Positions 42,418 to 49,657 of a stretch of 52,988 nt of DNA are shown piece after piece (within the stretch, counting starts at the first letter, position 1; each line of letters opens with the position of its first letter). The position numbers were made by a program, and so were the translations under genes. Source of the DNA: Thermoplasmata archaeon (GTDB lineage: Archaea > Thermoplasmatota > Thermoplasmata > Lutacidiplasmatales > UBA184); contig DAHUYN010000013.1 of the NCBI GenBank assembly GCA_027315165.1, forward strand, positions 1 through 52,988. Reading direction: 5' to 3'. The notes beneath the pieces are model-generated. The model ran no database searches and was not told where the DNA came from. It was given only the letters and a program-made list of their open reading frames with translations.

Positions 42418-43722
42418 ATGCGCGGCCGTCGGACCCGAGAGCCCGACGAGGACGACGACGCCGAGGAGGGGCCCTCGAAGGGGCGACGCCCCCGCGCGGG
42501 CCGGCACCGGCCGCACGCCGCCGTGAGAGAGTGGGCGCCGGACGAGGGTTCCGACGAGGGCTTTGAGGAGGGCGGGGCGCGGCGCGATCGGCGGTTCCAC
42601 CGCGAGAAGGAGCGGGTCTACTTCCGGGCCCGAGACTCGCTCTACTTCGAGCCTCTCGTCGCGCTCATGGTCATCGTCCTCCTTCTCGTGTCGCTCTACG
42701 CCTACACGTCCAACTGGCCCCCGGTCTACGTCGTCGAGTCGGAGAGCATGCAGCATGGGACCACCGACATCCTCGGTCTCATCAACACGGGAGACCTCGT
42801 CCTGGCCCAGCGCCTACCGGGCTCCCAGGTCCAGACCTACGTGGACGGGGAGAGCTCGGGCTACACGACCTACGGGGAGTACGGGGACGTGCTCCTCTAC
42901 CATCCCAACGGCCTCAGCGGGACGCCGGTGATCCACCGCGCGATCGTCTTCCTCGAGGCGAACGCGAACGGCACCTGGGACATCCCCTCGCTCTCGGGGC
43001 TCACCTGCGGCCCGAGCCCGACGGCCGCCTATTCGGTGAGCTCGAGCCCGACCGGTTGCGGGACCGTCGGGGTCCACGGTGTGCTCACGCTGCGGCAGGT
43101 CGGCTGGAGGTCCGCGGACGTCACGATCTCGCTCGACTCGATGGGACGGGCCAGCGGCTTCGTCACGATGGGGGACAACAACTACGTCTCCGGCACGCCC
43201 GCGACGGGGATCTCCGACCAGGCGTCGGGGATCTCGGGGCTCGTCCAGCCGTCGTGGATGGTCGGGGTCGCGCGCGGCTCCGTCCCGTGGGTCGGCTCGC
43301 TCAAGCTGCTCCTCGAGGGGAACGCCCAGGAGGTCCCCCCGCAGTCCTGGGAGTACCTCGGACTGTCGCTCGCCGCGCTCGTCCTGATCGCGATGGGGCT
43401 CCACTACGTGCTTCGGGCCGAGGGCGTCGAGGACCCGCGCCGTCTGGCCGAGGAAGAGGAGGAGGACGAGGGCGAGGAGCCCGAGGAGGACAGTGGGGAG
43501 GCCCCGACCGGACGGCGCTGGCTCCACCCCCTGCGCGCCTGGGGCGCCGAGGAGGAGGGCGAGGAGGATGAGCCCGAGCCCGCCCGATCTCGGCGGGACC
43601 GCTCCTCGCGCCGCGGTGGGGCCACCTCGCTCCGAGGGCGGCCGAGCCCGAAGATCGGCCGACACCCCGCCCGGAGCCACCGCAGCTCGCGTCGCGAGGC
43701 CTCCGAGGACGAGGACGAATAG
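42418..43722 (+). CDS. Archaeal signal peptidase I with long charged tails
   Basis: 434 residues. Membrane segment at about 80-97, then S110 in the motif SESMQHG as nucleophile, H173 in VIHRAIVF and D253 in GDNNYVSG: the Ser-His-Asp arrangement of the archaeal/ER type rather than the bacterial Ser-Lys dyad. A second membrane segment (WEYLGLSLAALVLIAMGL) follows the catalytic domain. The N-terminal 75 and C-terminal 100 residues are acidic and arginine-rich, low-complexity and probably cytoplasmic. It removes signal peptides after Sec export. Much longer than typical archaeal enzymes. Confidence 0.9.
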   Translation: MRGRRTREPDEDDDAEEGPSKGRRPRAGRHRPHAAVREWAPDEGSDEGFEEGGARRDRRFHREKERVYFRARDSLYFEPLVALMVIVLLLVSLYAYTSNWPPVYVVESESMQHGTTDILGLINTGDLVLAQRLPGSQVQTYVDGESSGYTTYGEYGDVLLYHPNGLSGTPVIHRAIVFLEANANGTWDIPSLSGLTCGPSPTAAYSVSSSPTGCGTVGVHGVLTLRQVGWRSADVTISLDSMGRASGFVTMGDNNYVSGTPATGISDQASGISGLVQPSWMVGVARGSVPWVGSLKLLLEGNAQEVPPQSWEYLGLSLAALVLIAMGLHYVLRAEGVEDPRRLAEEEEEDEGEEPEEDSGEAPTGRRWLHPLRAWGAEEEGEEDEPEPARSRRDRSSRRGGATSLRGRPSPKIGRHPARSHRSSRREASEDEDE

Positions 43723-44007
43723 GCTTCGGCCGCGAGCGGTCCTGGCGACCCACCTCGACCCCGCCGAAAGGACAGCGGGGAGCCGGACTGCGCTCGCCTC
43801 GATCGGGCGCTCCGCGAGCGGTGGAATAGGCCCGCCGACCGTGCGGCGGCTCGTCCCGTCGACGTTGACGGCCGCGCTCAGGAGCCGCTAGGGGCTGTTG
43901 GTCGCGGCAGGGGTCGAGGCCTTCGAACGACGAGGCCGAGAGCGGGCCGACGCCCCCGATCTCGAACCGAAACGGAAAGAAAAGGGAAGGAAAGGGTTCG
44001 CGTCCAT
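43723..44007. other. Intergenic gap of about 330 bases
   Basis: Between the signal peptidase stop and the pilin stop (43723-44051). Apart from the pilin terminator at its right end, it holds short hairpin-prone sequences such as GGCCT/AGGCC near 43919-43938 but no supported gene. The pyrimidine-rich tract on the minus strand (about 43966-43996) belongs to the pilin terminator. Confidence 0.6.
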
Positions 44008-44027
44008 CCCCCTGTTTGCACAGGGGG
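43966..44027 (-). terminator. Terminator hairpin and pyrimidine tract of the pilin gene
   Basis: On the minus strand, CCCCCTGT (44027-44020) pairs with ACAGGGGG (44015-44008) around a GCAA tetraloop. It is followed by a run rich in T (TTTCC, CCCTTTTC, TTTCC, GTTTC). It lies 24 bases after the pilin stop. Confidence 0.7.
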
Positions 44028-44051
44028 TGGGTCCACGGGTCTACGACGCCC

Positions 44052-44579
44052 TTACGGGATCGAGATCGGGATGGTGCCCGAGAAGGACCCCGTCCCGATC
44101 AGGTAGAGCGTGTTGCCCGAGAGGCTCGCGGGCGCCGTGACCACGAACGTCTGGGTGCTCGAGATCTGGGTCGAGCCCGAACCGGCCGCACCGGACGTCC
44201 ACGTGATACCCGTCGCCGAGCTCACGACCGTCGTGCCGGTGATGCTCGTCACGGTGTAAGTCAGCCCGGAAACGATCGTTCCCGAGGAGGTCTTGACCTG
44301 GACGTTCACGTCGTTCCAGATGATCCCCGCGCCGGCGGACTCGATGGTGAAGTTGTAGTAGTGGTTCGTTCCCGCCGTCGCCTCGTTAGGGGTCCCCATC
44401 GCGAGCGACGTTCCGATCGGCGTGTTCCCCGGTCCCTTGGTCAGCCCCGAGATGAGGATGTAGAGCACGGCGGCCAGGACCACGGTGATCGCGACGAGCA
44501 GAATCGTCGCGATGATCGGGGACACTCCGCGCTTGCTCTTCTTTCTCCACCGACGCTGGCTGTTGGTCCACTTGTTCAT
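44052..44579 (-). CDS. Type IV pilin-like protein
   Basis: 175 residues from ATG 44579, with GGAGG nine bases upstream. A basic leader (MNKWTNSQRRWRKKSKRG) is followed by the hydrophobic core VSPIIATILLVAITVVLAAV, the archaeal pilin type with cleavage expected after KRG. The rest is Ser/Thr/Gly-rich, beta-like and without cysteines. It has a Shine-Dalgarno sequence, a leader and a strong terminator, unlike its mostly leaderless neighbours, suggesting high expression. The A24 peptidase encoded at 37651-38598 could process it. Confidence 0.9.
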   Translation of the reverse strand: MNKWTNSQRRWRKKSKRGVSPIIATILLVAITVVLAAVLYILISGLTKGPGNTPIGTSLAMGTPNEATAGTNHYYNFTIESAGAGIIWNDVNVQVKTSSGTIVSGLTYTVTSITGTTVVSSATGITWTSGAAGSGSTQISSTQTFVVTAPASLSGNTLYLIGTGSFSGTIPISIP

Positions 44580-44634
44580 TCGCGTTTTCCTCCGCGGGGG
44601 TTGCGCCCGCTGGGGACGCGAGGGCCACGAAGGT

Positions 44635-44641
44635 CTATTTG
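44635..44641 (-). promoter_or_regulatory. TATA box of the pilin gene
   Basis: Minus-strand CAAATAG lies about 59 bases before the pilin ATG, giving a leader of about 30 bases that contains GGAGG. Confidence 0.6.
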
Positions 44642-44779
44642 AACGTTCGCGCCGACTAATCGGCAATAGACGATTTCAAGTTCGACATACACTGATGCGT
44701 ATTACCCTCCGGGCTCTCCGAGAGAGAGCCGGGACCGCACCCCCCTGCGGCGTGCTCGCACGGCGCCTCCCCCGGAACG

Positions 44780-44787
44780 GTTTATGG
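44780..44787 (+). promoter_or_regulatory. TATA box of the MFS exporter gene
   Basis: GTTTATGG lies 30 bases before ATG 44814. It contains the upstream ATG 44784, which therefore cannot be the start. Confidence 0.6.
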
Positions 44788-44813
44788 AGGGGCCGGGATT
44801 CGCTCTCGCTCCG

Positions 44814-46328
44814 ATGGACTACAAGTGGAAGGCCCTCGGGGTCGTCGGGATCGGTAGCCTGATGGGCTCGCTCGACGGCACCGTGGTCGTCATCGCGTTC
44901 CCGCAGATCGCTCGAGACCTCTCGGCGAGCCTCGTCGCCATGGTCTGGGTGATCATGGTCTATATCCTCATGGGGACCGCGCTCGTGCTCTCCCTGGGTC
45001 GTCTTTCGGACCTCAAGGGACGCAAGCGGCTCTTCATCGCCGGGTTCGCCGTCTTCGTCATCGGGAGCGCGCTGTGCGGCCTCGCCGAGTCCGGCACCGA
45101 GCTCGTCCTCGCGCGGGGCCTTCAGGGGATCGGGGGAGCCGTGCTGGTCGCGAACTCCTTCGCCATCCTCTCCGACGCCTTCCCCCCGTCCGAGCGGGGG
45201 AAGGCCTTCGGGATCAACACGATCGTCTGGGGGACCGGCGCGATCTCGGGGATCCTCTTGGGCGGGGCGATCCTCTCCGTCACGACCTGGCGGTGGATCT
45301 TCTGGATCAACGTCCCGATCGGGATCGTCGCGACCCTGTTGGCCTACCTGATCCTGAGAGAGTCGGTCACCCCGAACCCCCGCGACACCTTCGACTTCCC
45401 CGCGGCGGTCCTCTTCACGGCCGCGCTCGCGACGTTCCTGCTCGGCGTCACCGACGGCATCGTCAACGGCTGGAGCCACCCCTCGGCCTACGGTCCGCTC
45501 GCCGCCTTCGTGCCGCTGCTTCTCGCCTTCTTCGCGTGGGAGCGCTACCTCAGCCGCGACCCGATCCTCCCCGCCGGTCTCTTCCGCAGTTGGATGTTCA
45601 GCGCGTCGCTCCTCTCCTCGATGCTCCAGGGGATCGCGATCTTTGCGACGAACTTCCTGCTGATGACCTACGTCCAGGTCATCCGGGGCGTCTCCGTGAT
45701 CACCGCCGCCTACCTCCTGGCCCCGCTGTCGATCGCGCTCGCGATCGTCGGGCCGATCGGCGGTCGGCTCTCGGACCGGTACGGCGCCCGCGTCCTCTCG
45801 ACCGTCGGTTTGCTCATCCAGGGCCTGGCGCTGTTCCTGTTCGGGACGATCAGCTCGACGACACCGTTCTCGGAGATCGCGGTCTATGAGGCGATCCTCG
45901 GGATCGGCGGCGGGCTCTTCTTCCCCGCGAACTCCTCGGCGATCATGTCCTCCGTGCCGCGGTCCCGCTTCGGGGTCGCGAGCGGGGTGATGATGACGCT
46001 GAGGAACTCGGCCATGGCGCTCAGCTTCGCGCTGGCCCTCGTCGCGCTCACGAGCCAGCTGCCCGGTTCCCTCGGGGCCTCGCTGCTCGGGGGGGCGATC
46101 ACGCCGGGCTTCCTGACCCAGCTCGGGCTCACCCCCGCGAGCCTCGCCGCCACGTTCCTCGACGGAATGCGCTCGGCGTTCCGCCTCGGGGCCGTCCTGG
46201 TCGTCGTCGCCGCCCTCTTCTCGGCGCTCCGCGGCAAGGAGCACCGGTCGGACGGCTATGTGCCCCGACGTCGGTCCTCCCGCCCGACGGTCGTGGGCGG
46301 GCTCGCGCGCCCCCCCGTCGTCCCCTGA
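44814..46328 (+). CDS. MFS drug exporter, DHA2 (14-span) family
   Basis: 504 residues from ATG 44814. Fourteen hydrophobic segments. The DHA2 signature LDGTVVVIAFPQIARDL is in the first segment, the loop GRLSDLKGRKRLF carries motif A, and LARGLQGIGGAVLVANS carries motif B. WRWIFWINVPIGI is the usual motif after segment five. It would export drugs or metabolites against the proton gradient. The final cytoplasmic residues are basic. The downstream PRPP synthetase starts 76 bases later. Confidence 0.92.
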   Translation: MDYKWKALGVVGIGSLMGSLDGTVVVIAFPQIARDLSASLVAMVWVIMVYILMGTALVLSLGRLSDLKGRKRLFIAGFAVFVIGSALCGLAESGTELVLARGLQGIGGAVLVANSFAILSDAFPPSERGKAFGINTIVWGTGAISGILLGGAILSVTTWRWIFWINVPIGIVATLLAYLILRESVTPNPRDTFDFPAAVLFTAALATFLLGVTDGIVNGWSHPSAYGPLAAFVPLLLAFFAWERYLSRDPILPAGLFRSWMFSASLLSSMLQGIAIFATNFLLMTYVQVIRGVSVITAAYLLAPLSIALAIVGPIGGRLSDRYGARVLSTVGLLIQGLALFLFGTISSTTPFSEIAVYEAILGIGGGLFFPANSSAIMSSVPRSRFGVASGVMMTLRNSAMALSFALALVALTSQLPGSLGASLLGGAITPGFLTQLGLTPASLAATFLDGMRSAFRLGAVLVVVAALFSALRGKEHRSDGYVPRRRSSRPTVVGGLARPPVVP

Positions 46329-46404
46329 GCCCCTGCCCCGCCGGGGCCCGCGTCTCCGCAAGGTTTTTCGTCCACGCCGGGTCGTGGCAGCTCGGAGTGA
46401 GCTC

Positions 46405-47283
46405 ATGCACGTCATCGGCGGCTCCGCCTCGACCGCCCTCGCCGAACGGATCTCCCGCGAGCTCGGGAACGCTCCGTTCGGCCTGCCGTTCGTCAAGCGG
46501 TTCCCCGACGGGGAGCTGTACGTCCGGGTCGGCGGGCGGATCTCTGGGGACGACGTCGTGCTCGTCCAGTCGACGCGGACCGACCAGGACTTCCTCGAGA
46601 TGATCCTCTTGGAGGACGCGATCCGCGAGGCGGGGGCCAAGCGGCTCTTCGTCGTCGTCCCGTACTTCGGCTATGCGCGGCAGGACCGGCCGTTCTTCCC
46701 CGGCGAGCCCGTGAGCGCTCGCGCGATGAGCCGGCACGTCGAGCTCGACGCCGACGGGGTCGTCACCGTCGACCTCCACTCGTCCGACACCCTGGGGGTC
46801 TTCCGAAAGCCGGCGTTCGAGGCGAGCGGCATCCCCGCGATCGCGCGCCTCCTTCGGGAGCGACCCGTCGACCTCCTCGTCTCCCCCGACAAGGGCGGGG
46901 TCGAGCGCGCGAAGCGGATGGCGGCGATCCTCGACAAGCCGTGGATGGCCCTCGAGAAGCGCCGGATCGACAGCGAGCACGTCGAGCTCACGCTCCCCAA
47001 GGAGCTGCCCATGTCGCTCGAGGGAAAGCACCTCGTGATCGTCGACGACGTGATCTCGACGGGCGGGACCATCGTCGAGGCGGCCAAGCTCCTCAAGCGT
47101 CAGCGCGCCGGCGCGCTCGCCGCGGCGTGCACGCACGGACTGTTCCTCCGCGACGCCTTCGAACGCATCAAAGCGGTCTGCGACGGGCTCTACTCGACCG
47201 ATACGCTCGACAACCCGGCGGAGAAGGCGTCGGTGGCCCCGGACATCGCCCAGATCCTCCGCCGCGACCTCGGGGCGCAGTAG
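46405..47283 (+). CDS. prs: Ribose-phosphate pyrophosphokinase (PRPP synthetase)
   Basis: 292 residues from ATG 46405, with GGAG before it. GKRFPDGE-like start (VKRFPDGELYVRV), the flexible loop YARQDRPFFPGEPVSAR, DLHSSDTLGVF and the PRPP-binding VIVDDVISTGGTIVEAA are all present. It makes PRPP for nucleotide, histidine and tryptophan synthesis; the short archaeal form is not expected to be regulated like the bacterial hexamer. The acetyltransferase gene follows after eight bases. Confidence 0.95.
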   Translation: MHVIGGSASTALAERISRELGNAPFGLPFVKRFPDGELYVRVGGRISGDDVVLVQSTRTDQDFLEMILLEDAIREAGAKRLFVVVPYFGYARQDRPFFPGEPVSARAMSRHVELDADGVVTVDLHSSDTLGVFRKPAFEASGIPAIARLLRERPVDLLVSPDKGGVERAKRMAAILDKPWMALEKRRIDSEHVELTLPKELPMSLEGKHLVIVDDVISTGGTIVEAAKLLKRQRAGALAAACTHGLFLRDAFERIKAVCDGLYSTDTLDNPAEKASVAPDIAQILRRDLGAQ

Positions 47284-47291
47284 CCAGGGCC

Positions 47292-48263
47292 GTGTCGGAC
47301 ACGGAGGCCCCTCTCCCCACGACCGGGGCTCCCGAGCCCGAGCTGGTCGAGCTCACGCACGCCCTCCGACGGGCCCTCCTCGCCCGCGGCGAATTCCTCG
47401 CCCCCGCCTGGGTCGAGGAGTCGGCCCGCGACCTTCGGCGCGGCGACCTGCCGGGCTGGGTCTACCGCGGGGAAGCCCCGGCGCTCGGGTTCCTCTCGGT
47501 ACGCGCCCGCCGCGCCTACGGACACGTCCACGCGACCCCCTCACCGGTCGCGGTCGAGAGGGCCGAGCGCCTCCTCGTCGCGCTCGAGGGCGCTCTCCCG
47601 CCGACCGCCGGACGGCTCGACGTCGGGTTGACGGGGCTCGGGACGGCCGACGAGGACGCGCTCAGTCACCGCCTCGCGTCGCGCCCCGGCTGGACGACCC
47701 TCGAGCGGTGGGCGATGGACCGCCCGCTCGACGGACCGCCCCCTCCCCCGGCGGTTCCCGGGCCGGGGGCCGTGCGCCGGCCCGTCGCCGAGGTCCCCCT
47801 CGAGGCGCTCGGCCAGCTCGACTGGGTCGGCTACGCGGGGACCCCGGACGAAGGGCTGGTGGCCGACACCCCCGAGGAGGACACGAGGATCCTCGAGGAG
47901 ATCGTCGACGGGCGACTGGGTCGGTTCCTCCCGGAGGCCTCGACCGCGCTCGTGAGCCCCCACGAGCACCTCCTCGGGGTCGTCCTCGTCGCCGAGCAGT
48001 CCGCGGCGCGGGCCGTCGTGCTCGACCTCGTGGTCCACCCGGCCCATCGGAGGCACGGCCTCGGGCAGTCGCTCCTCGACCACGCCGTGCGCGCCTCGAC
48101 GGCTCTCGGCTACCATGAGGTCCGCCTGTGGGTGACGACGGCGAACGGCCCCGCGCGGCGGCTCTACGAGAGGAGCGGCTTCCGTCGCGCCGAGCGGGCG
48201 ATGATCTACCGGTTCGACCGACCGTCCGACGCGAGCCCGGCGCACTCGCAGCGGGAGCGGTAG
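47292..48263 (+). CDS. GNAT acetyltransferase with two tandem domains
   Basis: 323 residues from GTG 47292. The C-terminal half is a clear GNAT domain: VVLDLVVHPAHRRHGLGQSL (acetyl-CoA loop RRHGLG) and VTTANGPARRLYERSGFRRAE. The N-terminal half (about 20-145) has a degenerate GNAT-like layout without the acetyl-CoA loop. Two-domain GNATs often use one half for substrate binding. Substrate unknown. The 3' end overlaps the converging nuclease gene by 58 bases. Confidence 0.8.
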   Translation: MSDTEAPLPTTGAPEPELVELTHALRRALLARGEFLAPAWVEESARDLRRGDLPGWVYRGEAPALGFLSVRARRAYGHVHATPSPVAVERAERLLVALEGALPPTAGRLDVGLTGLGTADEDALSHRLASRPGWTTLERWAMDRPLDGPPPPPAVPGPGAVRRPVAEVPLEALGQLDWVGYAGTPDEGLVADTPEEDTRILEEIVDGRLGRFLPEASTALVSPHEHLLGVVLVAEQSAARAVVLDLVVHPAHRRHGLGQSLLDHAVRASTALGYHEVRLWVTTANGPARRLYERSGFRRAERAMIYRFDRPSDASPAHSQRER

Positions 48264-49576
48264 GGGCAGCTCTCGTACATCCAGCCCGGACACGCGGGGA
48301 GGTCGTACGGGCTGCGCCGCTCGACCGCGTCGCGCAGCGCCCGGAGCCGCTCGTCCAGGAGCGGGGCGAGGGTTTCCGGCCGACCGAACCGTACCCGGTA
48401 GAGGTAGACCTTCTCCTCCCAGCTCGCGGCCCTCGCGTAGCCGAGCACGAGCCACCCCGCCGTCCGGCCGAGCGCGGCGCACCGGAGCGCGAGCTCGAGG
48501 AAATACTGGGGCTGGCCCTTGAGGAGGTCGTCCCGGGGGGTGGCGCTCCAGGCCTTGGAGACGCGGAGCAGGAGCGGATCCCCGCGGAAGCAGGCGACGG
48601 ACTCGAGGGGCTCGCCGTCCTCGGTCGGCTCGCGGGTCATCTCACCGGTCGGGCCCGACTCGAGGAGGTCCGAGAGCGTCCGGTAGAGGTCGTCGCCCGG
48701 GGCGGGCCGCGCCGCGGGTGCGCCGGCCGGCTCGTCCACCGGTTCGACGCGCTCGAAGTAGGCCCGCCGCAGGTAGACGAGGTCGCGGAACCGACGCGCG
48801 GGGGGCAACGGACCGGTCGGCGTCGCCAGCCGGGCAGCGAGCGACGACGCGGCCCCGGGGTCCGCCTTCGGCGGATCGAGGAGCGTCACGAGCGGCGTCG
48901 CCGGCGGAGGCTCGCTCCCCCGGCAGTCGCAGACCTCGGCCGCCTCGAACTCGCAGCCCCGCCCGCGCCACGGGCAGCCGGGGAGACCCGCTGGAGAGCG
49001 GCGTTCGAGCGCGGTCCGGAGCGCCCCTGCCCGCTCGCGCATCGCGTCCCACACCGCGCCGAGGTCGCGGACCCGGAGGTCGTAGACCGCGACCGCGGGC
49101 GGCTCGGCCGCGGGGTCGACGAGGACGAGACGCCCCGCGTCGCGGTCGGCCAGCGCGCAGTACATCGCAAGCTGGTCGAGGTACGAGCTGCGCACGGCGC
49201 GGTCGGGTTCGTCGAGGCCGGTGAGCCGGGTGGTCTTGAGCTCCGTCGGGCGGTCCTCGAAGAGATCGATCTGGCCGGTGATCCCCTCGCGCTGGAGCCG
49301 GACCTCGCGATACCGGGCCGCCGCGAGCACGTGGCCGACCCGGACGTGGGTCTCCCGACCCGCCTCCATCAGGGCCCGGCGCTCGGGGCTCGGCGTCACG
49401 GGTGCGGTCGACCGCCAGTACGCCGGCCGCAGGTCGACGAGGTCGGTGACCCACACCGACCGCACGGAGCCTCCCTCGGCGCGGCGGGCGAGGAGCTCGG
49501 CGGCGACCTCGGGGGCCGGGACGACCTCGAGGGCCTCCGCCCACGGCCCGAGCGCGAGCGCGCGCGATCCTTCCAT
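48206..49576 (-). CDS. Tandem Cas4/RecB-like nuclease, second copy degenerate
   Basis: 456 residues from ATG 49576, with a TATA box (CTATAG, 49599-49604) 26 bases before it. The N-terminal copy has the full PD-(D/E)XK set of the Cas4/RecB type: H82 in GH, D104 in GQID, E112-x-K114 in TELKT and Q135-x3-Y139 in DQLAMY, then four cysteines (C201, C208, C216, C218). The C-terminal half repeats the layout from DLVYLRRAYF (compare DLVDLRPAYW) to RALRDAVERRSP (compare GALRTALERRSP) and ends with C429, C437, C443, C445. There the active-site residues are lost (VSK for ExK, ELALR for QLAMY). Two iron-sulfur clusters are plausible. No CRISPR array or other cas gene is in the window. Confidence 0.8.
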   Translation of the reverse strand: MEGSRALALGPWAEALEVVPAPEVAAELLARRAEGGSVRSVWVTDLVDLRPAYWRSTAPVTPSPERRALMEAGRETHVRVGHVLAAARYREVRLQREGITGQIDLFEDRPTELKTTRLTGLDEPDRAVRSSYLDQLAMYCALADRDAGRLVLVDPAAEPPAVAVYDLRVRDLGAVWDAMRERAGALRTALERRSPAGLPGCPWRGRGCEFEAAEVCDCRGSEPPPATPLVTLLDPPKADPGAASSLAARLATPTGPLPPARRFRDLVYLRRAYFERVEPVDEPAGAPAARPAPGDDLYRTLSDLLESGPTGEMTREPTEDGEPLESVACFRGDPLLLRVSKAWSATPRDDLLKGQPQYFLELALRCAALGRTAGWLVLGYARAASWEEKVYLYRVRFGRPETLAPLLDERLRALRDAVERRSPYDLPACPGWMYESCPYRSRCECAGLASDGRSNR

Positions 49577-49598
49577 CGGGCCGGGGGAGGCGGTCCGC

Positions 49599-49604
49599 CT
49601 ATAG
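49599..49604 (-). promoter_or_regulatory. TATA-like box of the Cas4-like gene
   Basis: CTATAG lies about 26 bases before ATG 49576 on the minus strand. Confidence 0.5.
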
Positions 49605-49657
49605 AGGCGTGCGGGCGCGGGGGCCGCGCTTTTGTGCGGCGTCCGCTCTCCTGCGGC

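Noticed and set aside
43880-43980. Hairpin and ttcgaa-containing stretch in the gap before the pilin terminator, at first sight tRNA-like.
   Set aside because: The GGCCT/AGGCC hairpin encloses the ttcgaa, but no acceptor or anticodon stem fits at the right distance.
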